Source: Francisella sp. LA112445 (lineage in GTDB: Bacteria > Pseudomonadota > Gammaproteobacteria > Francisellales > Francisellaceae). Taken from it: a DNA stretch of 64,000 nucleotides. Of this stretch, positions 48,241 through 58,508 are shown piece by piece; position 1 is the stretch's first letter, and each line of letters starts with the position of its first letter. The position numbers and the translations under genes were made by a program. The DNA lies in the NCBI RefSeq assembly GCF_012224145.1, contig NZ_CP041030.1:1116001-1180000 (forward strand), written 5' to 3'. Under the pieces are notes generated by a model. That model saw only the letters and a program-made list of their open reading frames with translations. It was not told the origin of the DNA and did not search any database.

Positions 48241-49032
48241 ATGAAATATAAAAATATTTTTAAAGGATTAATTTTAGCATCTTCTTTTAGTATTTTTAGT
48301 TTTGCATATTCAAATAGTAAAACTACAGAAACTGCTCAATGGGGATATGTTGGAGCTGAAGGCCCTGAACATTGGGGTGATTTGTCTAAAAAATATAAAG
48401 AGTGCGCTATAGGAAAACAACAATCTCCAATAAACTTAGTCACAACAAAAGCAGTAAAAGGTAGTGAAGCAGATAAAGTAAAAATTGATTATCACTTACA
48501 TGTTGAATCAATACTAAATAACGGCCACACAATACAAATTTTATTTAAGCCAGGTAGCTATATATTTATTGGAAAACAGAAATATGAATTAAAGCAAATG
48601 CATTTCCATACTCCTAGTGAAAATTATGTAGATGGTAAAGAATATCCTTTTGAAGCTCACTTTGTAAATATATCAAAAGATGGCAAAATAGCTGTATTAG
48701 CATTGCTTTATCAATATAGTGATACAAAAACTAATCCTTTTATAAACAAAATATGGCCACATATTCCTAAAAAAGTTGGTGAAACTAATACATTTAGCTT
48801 TACTGTAAATAAGACTGATAGTCCACTTCCTAATGGCCATCATTCTTTTTATGAATATACAGGATCTTTGACAACTCCACCATGTACTGAAGGAGTTAAG
48901 TGGATAATATTAAAAAGAAAAGCTAAGATATCTAAAAAAGAAGTTCAAACATTTAGAGATATTCTGACTTTTAATAATGATAGACCTATTCAAAAATCAG
49001 ATAATAGAAAAATATTTTTTGAACAAGAATAA
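48241..49032 (+). CDS. Alpha-class carbonic anhydrase, exported
   Basis: 263 aa. A signal peptide of about 23 residues precedes WGYVGAEGPEHWG (34-46). Zinc ligands H121 and H123 (MHFHTPSEN) and H140 (FEAHFVN) are in place, with YTGSLTTPPCTEGVKW near the end. It interconverts CO2 and bicarbonate in the periplasm. It lies between the 2H gene and glutathione reductase, 19 bases before the latter. Confidence 0.94.
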   Translation: MKYKNIFKGLILASSFSIFSFAYSNSKTTETAQWGYVGAEGPEHWGDLSKKYKECAIGKQQSPINLVTTKAVKGSEADKVKIDYHLHVESILNNGHTIQILFKPGSYIFIGKQKYELKQMHFHTPSENYVDGKEYPFEAHFVNISKDGKIAVLALLYQYSDTKTNPFINKIWPHIPKKVGETNTFSFTVNKTDSPLPNGHHSFYEYTGSLTTPPCTEGVKWIILKRKAKISKKEVQTFRDILTFNNDRPIQKSDNRKIFFEQE

Positions 49033-49051
49033 GAGAATATAGGAAAGAAAA

Positions 49052-50413
49052 ATGAAAAATAATCACTTTGATGTAATAAGTTTAGGTGGTGGCTCTGGAG
49101 GCATAGCATCTGCTGTACAAGCTGCTAAATTTGGTAAAAAAGTTGCAATTATTGAAAAACGTGAACTTGGTGGCACATGTGTAAACCGTGGCTGTGTTCC
49201 TAAAAAAGCAATGTTTTATGGTGCTATGATTGCAGAGCAGTTAAAGCATGATGTTGCAGGTTATGGTTTTGATGTTGAGGTTAAAGGTTTTAACTGGGCT
49301 ACTTTAAAAGAAAAAAGAGCTAAGTATATCGGAAATATCCATGGCTTCTATGATAGATTACTTGATAAGTGGGATATCACTCACTTTAATAACTGGGGTA
49401 AATTCAAAGATAATAAAACTATAGTTCTAGATGATGGCACTGAGATAACTGCAGATCATATTTTTATATCTCCAGGTGCGTACCCTATCGTACTAAAAAA
49501 TATCGAAGGATCTGAACTAGGTATTACATCAGATGAGTTTTTTGAGTTAGAAGAAACTCCTAAAAAAGCTGTTATCGTTGGTGGTGGCTATATTGGTGTT
49601 GAAATTGCTGGTGTGTTAAATGCTCATGGTACTGATACTACTATAATGGTACGCAGAGATAAGCCTCTAATGGAATTTGATAATGATATTAGTGATGCTT
49701 TAGTTGAATGTATGGAAATGACTAATCTTAAGGTAATGAACCATACAAATATTACTAAAGTAGAAAAAGTTGGTGAAACTCTAAAAATCTCTACTGATAC
49801 TGGTAAAGTATTAGAAGATATTGATACTCTAATATGGGCAACAGGTCGTGCTCCTAATACTCATAATCTAGGTATAGAAAACACAGATATAGAAATAACT
49901 GACAAGGGTATAATTCCTGCTAATGAGTGGTCTGAAACAAATGTTGAAGGTGTATATTCTCTAGGTGATGCCTCAGGTGTTCCTCAACTAACGCCAGTAG
50001 CTATTAAAACAGGTAGGTATCTAGCTCGTAGACTTTTCAATGGTGAAACTGACCTAAAAGCAAATCTTCAAAATATTCCTACAGTAATATTTTCTCACCC
50101 TGCTATTGGTACTGTTGGCCTATCTGAGAAAGAGGCTAGAGAAAAATATGGCGATGATAATGTAAAAGTTTACAAATCTCGTTTTACAGCTTTATACTGT
50201 GCTATCTCAGGTCATAGAATGCCAACAGTAATGAAACTAGTTGTAACTGGTGAAAATGAAAAAGTAGTTGGCTGTCATATGATCGGACTAAATGTTGATG
50301 AAATGCTTCAAGGATTTGCAGTAGCTATTAATATGGGTGCAACTAAGCGTGATTTTGATGACACTATAGCTATCCACCCTACTAGTTCAGAGGAGTTGGT
50401 AACTCTAGTTTAA
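49052..50413 (+). CDS. gor: Glutathione reductase
   Basis: 453 aa. FAD motif GGGSGGIAS (12-20) and redox disulfide C43/C48 in [14 protein letters not shown]. The NADPH domain has [12 protein letters not shown], and the C-terminal [11 protein letters not shown] carries the catalytic histidine (usual HPTAAEE). It reduces GSSG with NADPH in the cytoplasm. AGGAAAG precedes the start. It is flanked by carbonic anhydrase and by a secreted cysteine-containing protein 4 bases downstream. Confidence 0.95.
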   Translation: MKNNHFDVISLGGGSGGIASAVQAAKFGKKVAIIEKRELGGTCVNRGCVPKKAMFYGAMIAEQLKHDVAGYGFDVEVKGFNWATLKEKRAKYIGNIHGFYDRLLDKWDITHFNNWGKFKDNKTIVLDDGTEITADHIFISPGAYPIVLKNIEGSELGITSDEFFELEETPKKAVIVGGGYIGVEIAGVLNAHGTDTTIMVRRDKPLMEFDNDISDALVECMEMTNLKVMNHTNITKVEKVGETLKISTDTGKVLEDIDTLIWATGRAPNTHNLGIENTDIEITDKGIIPANEWSETNVEGVYSLGDASGVPQLTPVAIKTGRYLARRLFNGETDLKANLQNIPTVIFSHPAIGTVGLSEKEAREKYGDDNVKVYKSRFTALYCAISGHRMPTVMKLVVTGENEKVVGCHMIGLNVDEMLQGFAVAINMGATKRDFDDTIAIHPTSSEELVTLV

Positions 50414-50417
50414 AATT

Positions 50418-51104
50418 ATGAACAAAAAAATATTCTTAGTAATACTTCTGTCTTTACTTATAAGCACTATATTTGCTCAGTCAAAAGTAAGTGATAAATC
50501 TATTTTATTAAATAAAGGTAAAATGATCAAACTACGTGAGAAAGTATATTCAAATATTGCGCTAATGTCTTTATTAGACTTTCACTGCTCAGAGAAGATA
50601 CAGCTGAAAAATATAAAAAATACCTCAATAGTTAATAGAGAATATATTAAAAACCAAGAATTTATAAATTGGCAGGAAATATGGTCATATAACTCATGTG
50701 GGGTATCTCATACAACTACTGTAAACTACTTTGAGAATAGCTTTAGTAATAATCCAACTACTTTTTATACTATAGGTAGAAATAGACTTCCATTAGGAGC
50801 TATTATGAAAGGTAGTATAATGAGTAGAGCTCTTACAAATGATATGAAGCCTCTGATTTTAAAAGAGCTATCAAAATATAGTTGTAATACTAGTAGAGTA
50901 AACAACATAGATAAATATATTGCCTCCTCAGTAAGTACAACTACACTTCATTGGTATGGGCTTTCTGGAGCTCCTGAATATTCTCACCCTATATGGAATG
51001 AGTTGTGGGTTGTTGATGCTTGTAATAGAGAGTATGATCTCCTAATTAAAGTAGATCCTAAAAATAGAAAAAATAATTTTGTATTTATTAAAAAAGTAAA
51101 CTAA
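50418..51104 (+). CDS. Secreted protein of unknown function with four cysteines
   Basis: 228 aa. A signal peptide of about 20 residues (LLISTIFAQ) precedes a soluble, beta-rich region. Four cysteines remain in the mature part (FHCSEK, YNSCGVS, KYSCNTS, VDACNRE), suggesting two disulfides. I recognise no family. It starts 4 bases after gor and is probably co-transcribed. No function is proposed. Confidence 0.6.
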   Translation: MNKKIFLVILLSLLISTIFAQSKVSDKSILLNKGKMIKLREKVYSNIALMSLLDFHCSEKIQLKNIKNTSIVNREYIKNQEFINWQEIWSYNSCGVSHTTTVNYFENSFSNNPTTFYTIGRNRLPLGAIMKGSIMSRALTNDMKPLILKELSKYSCNTSRVNNIDKYIASSVSTTTLHWYGLSGAPEYSHPIWNELWVVDACNREYDLLIKVDPKNRKNNFVFIKKVN

Positions 51105-51151
51105 TCGATGATATATTGATACTAGTTATTATCGATTAAGGAAATATCATC

Positions 51152-51472
51152 ATGCTATTAACTACTGCAGATAATCTTGGTAAAAGAGAAATTCTTGAGC
51201 ATAAAGGCTTAGTTACAGGAATTATTGTCCGTACACCAACTATTACTCAAGGTATCTTAGGAGGCCTAAAGAATATTATTGGTGGTAAAAATACTTCCTA
51301 TACAAATGTTTGTAAGGAAGCTAGACTACATGCTGAACAAGAGATGATAGAGGAAGCTAAGAAACTAGGTGCTAATGCTATTATTGCTATTAGATATGAC
51401 TCTAGTAGCCTTGGTGGTAACACTAGCGGTACAGAAGTTTTCTGCTATGGAACAGCAGTAGTTGTTAGATAG
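51152..51472 (+). CDS. YbjQ / UPF0145 family protein
   Basis: 106 aa, the full family length. Features are [30 protein letters not shown] (abbreviated), the [29 protein letters not shown] helix-strand region and a C-terminal [12 protein letters not shown]. These pentameric cytoplasmic proteins were suggested to bind heavy metals; the role is unsettled. AAGGAA precedes the start. Confidence 0.88.
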   Translation: MLLTTADNLGKREILEHKGLVTGIIVRTPTITQGILGGLKNIIGGKNTSYTNVCKEARLHAEQEMIEEAKKLGANAIIAIRYDSSSLGGNTSGTEVFCYGTAVVVR

Positions 51473-51500
51473 GTTATCATGTCTATTTTTTTATAAACTC

Positions 51501-52709
51501 TTATGCATAATTCTGTTCAGAATTTAGTCTTATTAATGGTGCTAAAAGTACAAGCCAGAATAAAAATACAATAAAACACAATATAATCATTGCAATCGCA
51601 AGAGGCATAATAGTCTTATTAGAGAAATGACTAATGATAAAACTTCCTAATGCAGAGCATGAAAAATATAAGAAAAGCGATGCTGAAGATGCAATACTTA
51701 CTGTTTTTTGGTGATTTTTAACTACCCCAACATTAAATACTGTAAGTATAAAGCCACTACCTAAGAAAAATGCAACCATACTTATTATAAAGAAAGCTAA
51801 ATGAATAGTTCCTGAGAATATTTGTAAAAGTATAATTAAACCAGAAATAAGTGATAATATAGCACCTATCCCCATAATCTCTTCTAGTGAATATTTCTTA
51901 AGCAACATGCCTGCCGCTAAAATACCAATCCAACTAATTAGTGACATAAAGCTTACAAAATACCCATAACTAATAGTTGAAAAACCATATGTATTCATCA
52001 TTAATAATGGTGAAGCTGTATCAAATACAGATTCCCCTGCTACTACAAAAATAGTACATAAAATAAATGCTAAGAAATATCTTTCTCTAATAACTGTTAG
52101 ATAGTATTTAAATACTGCAGATATTTCAAACTTATCTTTATTTTCTGGCTTAGAAGTCTCAGGTAAGAAAAAGTAAGCGAATAATCCAATAACTAACGTA
52201 TAAGCCATTATTACAAAAAATGCTATTCTATAGCTATTTAGTTTGGCTACATATCCACCTAATATCGGTAATAATGTAATAATAATACATGCAGCGAACA
52301 TTACCTTGCTAAATACGCGAGCAGCTTCTTTACCTTCATAAATGTCATTAATAATCGTGCGACCCATTAGTACTGTAGCACTTACACCTAAGCCTTGGAA
52401 CATTCTACAAACTAAAAGCACTCTCATATCAGTGATAAATAAGCTCACAAAACTAGCTATACAAATCATAGCTATACCAATCAGCATAACTTTTCTACGG
52501 CCTATTATTTCTCCAGCAGTACCAAAAATTAGCATTCCACTAGCTTTACAGATATAGAATATTGAGATGGTGTATTGCACTATTACTGCTGAAGCCATAA
52601 AGTCATGTTTAATCAATGGTAAAAATGGCATGAAAAAATAAACATTTAGATTTCCTAAGAACCAAGTTAATAGCACAAAGCTCAAAGCCGATTTAGTTTG
52701 GTCAGGCAT
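51501..52709 (-). CDS. MFS drug/siderophore efflux pump, Bcr/CflA-like
   Basis: 402 aa with 12 membrane segments. The MFS loop FGTAGEIIGRRKVML (after TM2) and the FQGLGVSATVLMGRTIIND motif of TM4-5 match the Bcr/CflA subfamily of proton-driven exporters. GGAGA precedes the start. A Fur-box-like sequence lies about 95 bases upstream, which would suit an iron-regulated siderophore exporter, but this link is speculative. A drug pump is the other reading. Confidence 0.83.
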   Translation of the reverse strand: MPDQTKSALSFVLLTWFLGNLNVYFFMPFLPLIKHDFMASAVIVQYTISIFYICKASGMLIFGTAGEIIGRRKVMLIGIAMICIASFVSLFITDMRVLLVCRMFQGLGVSATVLMGRTIINDIYEGKEAARVFSKVMFAACIIITLLPILGGYVAKLNSYRIAFFVIMAYTLVIGLFAYFFLPETSKPENKDKFEISAVFKYYLTVIRERYFLAFILCTIFVVAGESVFDTASPLLMMNTYGFSTISYGYFVSFMSLISWIGILAAGMLLKKYSLEEIMGIGAILSLISGLIILLQIFSGTIHLAFFIISMVAFFLGSGFILTVFNVGVVKNHQKTVSIASSASLFLYFSCSALGSFIISHFSNKTIMPLAIAMIILCFIVFLFWLVLLAPLIRLNSEQNYA

Positions 52710-52794
52710 TTACTCTCCTAAAACATATTAAATATACCGACTAAGTTGACTATATAGATATAAGAAATAATCAATATAGTAAAAATTTCGGCAT

Positions 52795-52813
52795 GATAAT
52801 GATTATTAGTTAC
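52795..52813. promoter_or_regulatory. Fur-box-like sequence upstream of the MFS pump
   Basis: GATAATGATTATTAGTTAC agrees with the 19-base Fur consensus at 13 positions by eye, with the first nine identical. It sits about 86-104 bases before the MFS pump start, in a 266-base intergenic region that is otherwise AT-rich and featureless. In such DNA a partial match may be chance. Confidence 0.35.
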
Positions 52814-52975
52814 GAATAGTATAAAAGACTAAGCTTTTTGTCAAAACATTTAAAGGCAAAATTAAAATATTTTTAATAAAATTTTATTTGTATTATTGAT
52901 TAGATCCTCATAAAGTAATTATTTTGCCCAAGTTATGCTACACTGATTTACATTATATGTAACAATAGAAAATTT

Positions 52976-53263
52976 ATGTCAGAAAAGATAATTGTATTTG
53001 TTAGGTTACACTCTAAAAATGGGCGAAATGAAGAACTTTATGACCTAGCTAAAAAACTTATAAAACCAATAAATGCTGAGTTAGGATGCATTCATTACGA
53101 ATTAGGTTGTAATAGCGAAGGAACGGTATTTGAAGTTATGGCTTTTACAGATGATAATAGCCATAAAGTTCATTTAGAATCTACTCACGTCCAAAATTTC
53201 CTAGCAGAGATTAAAGACTTAGATGTAGAAATTAAAACTGAAAAATTTAAGGCTTGTACTTAA
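52976..53263 (+). CDS. Antibiotic biosynthesis monooxygenase (ABM/YgiN-like) protein
   Basis: 95 aa, the length of one ABM dimeric ferredoxin-like domain. The pattern IIVFVRLHSKNGRNEELYDLAKKL, then GCIHYELG and a C-terminal HVQNFLAEI helix, fits the family, which includes quinol monooxygenases (YgiN) and haem-degrading enzymes. The substrate is unknown. It runs alone between the MFS pump and rhlE. Confidence 0.85.
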   Translation: MSEKIIVFVRLHSKNGRNEELYDLAKKLIKPINAELGCIHYELGCNSEGTVFEVMAFTDDNSHKVHLESTHVQNFLAEIKDLDVEIKTEKFKACT

Positions 53264-53276
53264 ATCTAATCATTTT

Positions 53277-54620
53277 TTAATTTGAAACTTCACCTTTTGA
53301 TTTTCTAACACTTTTATTAGCGTTAATTTTTTGTCTAATTTTTTTAGCAAAGTCGTTATTATGGTTAGAAGTTTTCTTTTGAGTACTATTTCTATTATTC
53401 TTATTAGCTCTTTTTGCTGCAATTATTTTAACTTCATCAATTTTTTTAGCTTTAGTCTTACGCGACATACTAGTCACAGGTACGTTATGAGTAGCCTCGA
53501 ATCCTTCTAACTCCTCACGTGGTAAAAGATGACCTATTAAGTGCTCAATATTTGATAATGATTCTACCTCATCTGCACTAACTAAAGAGATTGCTAAACC
53601 ATCTTGACCTGCCCTACCAGTCCTACCAATCCTATGAACATAATCTTCAGCCACATTTGGTAAATCAAGATTTATAACGCATGGAAGTTGTGCAATATCA
53701 ATGCCTCGGGCAGCTATATCTGTAGCAACTAGTACATTTATTTCTTTATTTTTAAAATCTGCTAATGCCTTTGTACGAGCAGTTTGACTTTTATTACCAT
53801 GAATAGCACTACTTGTTATATCTGCATTGTTAAGTTTTTCTGAGATTTTATTTGCGCCATGCTTTGTGCGAGAAAAAACCAATACTTGATGCAAGTCTTG
53901 CTCTTTGATCAAAGCTATTAATGCGTTAATTTTATTGGCTTTATCTAAAGTGTAGATCTTCTGTGTAATTTTTTTGACAGTAGTATTTACAACATCTGCT
54001 GATACAGACTGAGGGTTACTAAGAAATTCATGGGCTAAATTTTTAATCTCTGGTGAGAAGGTAGCTGAAAACATTAAAGTTTGGATCTTTTTAGGTAAAA
54101 GTTTATGAATTCTTTTTAAATCATTTATGAATCCCATATCTAACATTCTATCTGCTTCATCAAGAACTAGAGTATTTAAGCTATCAAATTTAATAGCATT
54201 TTGACCATATAAATCAAGTAACCTACCTGGTGTAGCTATTAATATTTCTACACCCTTACGTAGCTTCATCATTTGTGGATTTATACTTACTCCTCCAAAT
54301 ACAACTGCTGAGCGTATATGAGTATTTTCCCCATATAATCTAACTTGATCTTGAATCTGAGCTGCTAGCTCTCTAGTTGGAGTTAGAACTAAAACTTTAA
54401 TTTTATTTGCTTGGGCTTTAGGTTGATCTAAAAGCTTTTGTATAACTGGCAATGTGAAGCCTGCTGTCTTACCAGTACCAGTTTGTGCTGATGCCATAAC
54501 ATCATTACCTTTTAAAATTAATGGGATCGCCTTTTCCTGAATGGTAGTTGGTTTTGTGTAACCTTTTTTATCTAAAGCACTACAAATTGAAGAATTTAAA
54601 CCTAAGTCTGAGAATTGCAT
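53277..54620 (-). CDS. rhlE: DEAD-box ATP-dependent RNA helicase RhlE
   Basis: 447 aa. All helicase motifs are visible: Q motif (PTTIQEKAIPLIL), ASAQTGTGKT (motif I), PTRELAAQ (Ia), DEADRMLD (II), SATFSP (III), VLVATDIAARGIDI (V) and HRIGRTGRAG (VI). The C-terminal 60 residues are lysine-rich and basic, as in RhlE, and should bind RNA. It remodels RNA during ribosome assembly or decay. The start MQFSDLGLN is typical of RhlE. Confidence 0.9.
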   Translation of the reverse strand: MQFSDLGLNSSICSALDKKGYTKPTTIQEKAIPLILKGNDVMASAQTGTGKTAGFTLPVIQKLLDQPKAQANKIKVLVLTPTRELAAQIQDQVRLYGENTHIRSAVVFGGVSINPQMMKLRKGVEILIATPGRLLDLYGQNAIKFDSLNTLVLDEADRMLDMGFINDLKRIHKLLPKKIQTLMFSATFSPEIKNLAHEFLSNPQSVSADVVNTTVKKITQKIYTLDKANKINALIALIKEQDLHQVLVFSRTKHGANKISEKLNNADITSSAIHGNKSQTARTKALADFKNKEINVLVATDIAARGIDIAQLPCVINLDLPNVAEDYVHRIGRTGRAGQDGLAISLVSADEVESLSNIEHLIGHLLPREELEGFEATHNVPVTSMSRKTKAKKIDEVKIIAAKRANKNNRNSTQKKTSNHNNDFAKKIRQKINANKSVRKSKGEVSN

Positions 54621-54749
54621 ATATTATTATTTCCTATATTTTTTAACCTAGCTATATTAACACTAATAATCAACATTTACTCTATAAAGATGATTTATTA
54701 AATAATATAATATCGCTAATACTCTATTATATGAGATTTAAAGCTAAAA

Positions 54750-55364
54750 ATGGCAAATACATACTGCTCTGAGCTAGGTAAAAATGTTCGTGACCATCTT
54801 ATAAAACTAGGCTTAGAACAACCAAGAGAGTTCAACATAGACAATAATACAAAAATAGAGAAAATCTCTAAGGCATATCGACAGATATTAGATACTCTTG
54901 GTCTTGATACTTCAGAGTTCGACAAAACCCCTTTTAGAATCGCAAGAATGTTCTCTCAAGAGATCTTTAATGGTCTAGATTATAACAACTTCCCGGCTTG
55001 TGCTTTATATGAAAATGAATTTAAATATGATGGAATTTTAACTCAAAAAAACATTACAATAATGTCATTTTGTGAACATCATTTTGTACCATTTGAAGGT
55101 ACTGCTGAGGTTTCATTTATCCCAAAGAATAATAATATTATAGGTCTTTGTCGCATAAATAGTATTTGTGATTTTTTTGCAAGACGCCCTCAAATACAAG
55201 AAAGAATGACAGCGCAAATATTTGAAAGTCTAAAATTCATCCTTGGTACAGAAGATGTTTCGGTAAAAATATCTGCTAAACATACTTGTGTATCATTTCG
55301 TGGTTGTAATAATAAAGATACTGAAACTTATACTCAGATGCTTGGTGGTTTCTTTGCAAAATAA
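54750..55364 (+). CDS. folE: GTP cyclohydrolase I
   Basis: 204 aa. Zinc and catalytic residues are seen in MSFCEHHFVPFEG (about 108-120), the RRPQIQERMT motif and AKHTCVSFRG. It converts GTP to dihydroneopterin triphosphate for folate in the cytoplasm. It ends 13 bases before the DUF218 gene and probably shares its transcript. Confidence 0.95.
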   Translation: MANTYCSELGKNVRDHLIKLGLEQPREFNIDNNTKIEKISKAYRQILDTLGLDTSEFDKTPFRIARMFSQEIFNGLDYNNFPACALYENEFKYDGILTQKNITIMSFCEHHFVPFEGTAEVSFIPKNNNIIGLCRINSICDFFARRPQIQERMTAQIFESLKFILGTEDVSVKISAKHTCVSFRGCNNKDTETYTQMLGGFFAK

Positions 55365-55377
55365 ATATGGATTTAAT

Positions 55378-56061
55378 ATGAGTCATTTATTAGATATCGG
55401 TTGCTTGTTTTTAATTGCTTTAATCATCTGTGTTATTTGTTCAAAAGGATATTTACGATATTTCTTAATAGCCTTAACAATAATTTACTATTTAATTGGT
55501 AGTGGTATTATAGGATATTTTTTAGCAAAGCCTCTTCAGTCAGAAACATCAGATATCAAAGCATGTGCTAAAACAAATGGAATTATATTATTAGGTGCTG
55601 GCCTAAACGATGCTTTTGGACAAATAGAGCCTAGTCTTGGAGCATATGACCGTATTCTTAAAGCTGCAGAAGTTTATAATAGATATCCACAAAAGGTTAT
55701 AGTAACTGGTGGTGTTCCTAGTGGAGAGAAAATATCAGAAGCAGAGATCTATGCAAAAGAGCTACAAAAATTAGGAGTGCCTGACTCGAAGATATTGTTA
55801 GAAAAAAAATCTAAAAATACATATCAAAATGCTAAATATACTAAAGAACTCTTAGAAAAGGATAAAACTTATTGTTTAGTTACTGGAGGCATTCATTATA
55901 AAAGAGCCAAAATACTTTTTGATAAATTTAATATTAATACTATTAGTTTAGCTTCATCTAAACTTGTTCCTGATCTTAAAATATTACCAAGTGCTTATAA
56001 TTTTTATATAACTCAAAGAATAGTTCATGAATATCTTGGCATTGTAGAAGCTTATTTGTAA
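55378..56061 (+). CDS. DUF218 (YdcF/ElyC/SanA-like) membrane-anchored protein
   Basis: 227 aa from the ATG at 55378. A 30-codon in-frame extension would lie inside folE in another frame and is rejected. Two hydrophobic segments (about 4-25 and 27-48) are followed by the DUF218 domain: GIILLGAGLNDAFG, AEVYNRYPQKVIVTGG, SEAEIYAKELQKLGVP and SKNTYQNAKYTKELL. The family affects cell envelope precursors in E. coli (ElyC, SanA). The 3' end converges with the FUSC-like gene 4 bases away. Confidence 0.88.
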   Translation: MSHLLDIGCLFLIALIICVICSKGYLRYFLIALTIIYYLIGSGIIGYFLAKPLQSETSDIKACAKTNGIILLGAGLNDAFGQIEPSLGAYDRILKAAEVYNRYPQKVIVTGGVPSGEKISEAEIYAKELQKLGVPDSKILLEKKSKNTYQNAKYTKELLEKDKTYCLVTGGIHYKRAKILFDKFNINTISLASSKLVPDLKILPSAYNFYITQRIVHEYLGIVEAYL

Positions 56062-56065
56062 ATAC

Positions 56066-57478
56066 TTATTTAAAATCGAATTTCCATTCTTTAACTTTTA
56101 TCATAGCTAAATAAACTTTTTGTATTTCACAAATATGTCCGTCAATATCTGATATGATCTTACTATTAATTTTCTTATCTAATAGATAACTAGGGAATCT
56201 TGGATTACCTCTTGTCTGTATTAGGTATATTAAATTCTCTAGCTTATTAGAAAGTATTTCTAAATCTAAGTTATTAGCCTTTTTAAAGTTTTTGTCTTTA
56301 ATCAACCTATAGACCTGATCTAGATGTGGCATCATTTCCTCTAAAAAAGGAAATCTATTAGAAAATAGTGAAACTGGTTCATATTTAGACTTAATATAGC
56401 TTGTATTAAATGAATTAAATGATAAATCTAAATTTTCAAAATTCTCTTTCTTAGAGTTTTTACATATCTCACTTAGCCCTATCAAAATATCTATCAACTC
56501 TAGCCTTAACTCATAAAAAACATATTTTGGCAATATCAATAAAGAACAAAATATACCTATACTCAAACCAACTAATGTATCACTAATTCTCACTAACAGA
56601 TAGCTAGTAATCGTATATCCGACAGGGTTAATAATATAAAAAACATTTGATAGTATCATCGTAGCAAATAATACTCCCAAAAAATAATTCTTCTCAATAA
56701 AAACTATTGTTAAAAACAATAATAGAATAGTAGTTGCATATATTGAACTTGGAAAATAAATAAAAATTTCATAACTGAATATACTTCCTGATATTATACC
56801 AATTATTGTTGCTGATAAGCGTTGGATACTAACTTTAATTGAATCAGCAACATTAAGCCTCAAAGAAACCAAGATAGAATAGCAAATCCAAGCAAAGTTA
56901 TATAAAGGGGTTATATTAAATATTAAAAAACCTAAGCAAATAGCACATGCTGCTCTAAGGGCTAAATGATATTGATTAAATCCTACTTTACTAACCTCTG
57001 GAAAATCAATTCTAGGCAAAATTAATAAGCACAATATAGTAGTTGCTGTCCCTAAGAATACGCCACATATAAAGTAGCTCACACTTAACCAAAAATCTAA
57101 CTGTACTTGTGCTTTAAATAAAAATGCTGTAACAATATAAACAACTAAAAAAACACTTAGCCTATCACAATAGTTAAAAACAGCAGGAATCGAATAACAG
57201 AAAAAAACACCTAAAAATAATACTAACAAAAATACTGGTAATGAAAAATATAGACTAAATAAAGTTACAAAAATAACCAAAATACTTAAAAGACTAGACT
57301 TTAAGATAAACCAAAACTGATCAATTTTAGTTACTCTTGAGCAAGTAGCCGCTGAGAATATAGAAAAAATAATAGCCCAAAAATATATCATAAAATCACT
57401 TATATCTAATAGATATAAAATTAAAATCGATATACATGAAGCAAAAGTAATTAATATAGCCTTTTTAATTTGATTCAT
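56066..57478 (-). CDS. FUSC-family membrane protein (aromatic acid exporter-like)
   Basis: 470 aa. Two clusters of membrane segments (about 10-155 and 180-320) are followed by a ~150-residue soluble helical tail. This is the YccS/AaeB-like FUSC plan, with RLSATIIGIISGSIFSYEI in the second half and RISDTLVGLSIGIF. Such proteins are thought to export aromatic acids. No partner membrane-fusion gene (aaeA) adjoins it. The substrate is unknown. Confidence 0.78.
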   Translation of the reverse strand: MNQIKKAILITFASCISILILYLLDISDFMIYFWAIIFSIFSAATCSRVTKIDQFWFILKSSLLSILVIFVTLFSLYFSLPVFLLVLFLGVFFCYSIPAVFNYCDRLSVFLVVYIVTAFLFKAQVQLDFWLSVSYFICGVFLGTATTILCLLILPRIDFPEVSKVGFNQYHLALRAACAICLGFLIFNITPLYNFAWICYSILVSLRLNVADSIKVSIQRLSATIIGIISGSIFSYEIFIYFPSSIYATTILLLFLTIVFIEKNYFLGVLFATMILSNVFYIINPVGYTITSYLLVRISDTLVGLSIGIFCSLLILPKYVFYELRLELIDILIGLSEICKNSKKENFENLDLSFNSFNTSYIKSKYEPVSLFSNRFPFLEEMMPHLDQVYRLIKDKNFKKANNLDLEILSNKLENLIYLIQTRGNPRFPSYLLDKKINSKIISDIDGHICEIQKVYLAMIKVKEWKFDFK

Positions 57479-57615
57479 AAAATTTTAATCCTTTACCAAT
57501 AAATTACTAAAAAATATTGTACCATATTTCAATACACTGTATCATAAATATTAAATTTAATACAACCTTTTGAAAGCTCTCTTTCAATCAGATATCTATA
57601 TAAAAGGAACATATC

Positions 57616-58485
57616 ATGAAATTCTTACATTACAAATATAATAATAATATATATCCATGCATTCTATCAAATAATACTCTATATAATATTAAAGATCTTA
57701 TCCAAGAAATATCTCCTAAGAATATTGATAATCTAAAATCTATAATAAATAGCTCCAATTTAGATTCATTACCAATACTTACAGACAAAATCCAAAAAGA
57801 AAATATACAAAACTGTATATACAATCCCGGAAAAATTGTTGCTATCGGCATGAACTATTTAGATCATTTAGAAAGAGTTGATTTTCTAGGTGGCCCAAAA
57901 GTCAAACCTGAGAATTTTATATTTTTCCAAAAGCCTTCAAGTAGTATTACAGGCCCATATGATCCTATATACATTCCAAAAATTGGTGGAAAATTAGATT
58001 ATGAAAATGAATTAGCTGTAATTATTGGTAAAACGGCAAAAAATATTAAAGAAGATAATGCTGATGAATATATTCTTGGATATTGTATTGGCAATGATGT
58101 ATCAGATAGAAGCTTACAATTTCAAAAACTAGGACAGTTTAATATGGGAAAAAGTTGTGACTCTTTCTGCCCTCTTGGACCATATTTAGTTACTAAAGAT
58201 GAAATAGATCCAAAAAATCTATTTATAAAAACTAAAGTAAACAATCAATTTGTTCAATATGGCTCTACACAAACAATGATTTTTAGTATTTCTCATCTAA
58301 TATCTAAATTAAGTGAATATTTCACCTTAGAACCAGGTGATGTTATTCTAACTGGCACACCTCAAGGTGTGCAGTTAGAGAATGAAATCCTTGGTGAAGA
58401 AACTCATTACTTAAAAGAAAATGATGTGCTTGAACTAGAAATAGAAGGCTTAGGCAAACAGGAAAACTTAATTTTACAAGCATAG
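57616..58485 (+). CDS. Fumarylacetoacetate hydrolase family protein
   Basis: 289 aa. After an N-terminal cap (1-70) the FAH fold begins KIVAIGMNYLDHLER, followed by FFQKPSSSITGPYDPIYIP, the metal-ligand region LDYENELAVIIGK and YCIGNDVSDRSLQ. The pattern (E-x-E, D) suits hydrolases and decarboxylases acting on 2-oxo-3-enoic or acylpyruvate compounds, such as YcgM. A strong AAAGGAA precedes the start. A hairpin follows the stop. Confidence 0.87.
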   Translation: MKFLHYKYNNNIYPCILSNNTLYNIKDLIQEISPKNIDNLKSIINSSNLDSLPILTDKIQKENIQNCIYNPGKIVAIGMNYLDHLERVDFLGGPKVKPENFIFFQKPSSSITGPYDPIYIPKIGGKLDYENELAVIIGKTAKNIKEDNADEYILGYCIGNDVSDRSLQFQKLGQFNMGKSCDSFCPLGPYLVTKDEIDPKNLFIKTKVNNQFVQYGSTQTMIFSISHLISKLSEYFTLEPGDVILTGTPQGVQLENEILGEETHYLKENDVLELEIEGLGKQENLILQA

Positions 58486-58508
58486 CGCAAGCCTTCTAAA
58501 TATTAATA

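Noticed and set aside
52875..52888. AATAAAATTTTATT palindrome upstream of the ABM gene
   Set aside because: Pure A/T symmetry of this length is expected by chance in this sequence and it is far from any promoter box.
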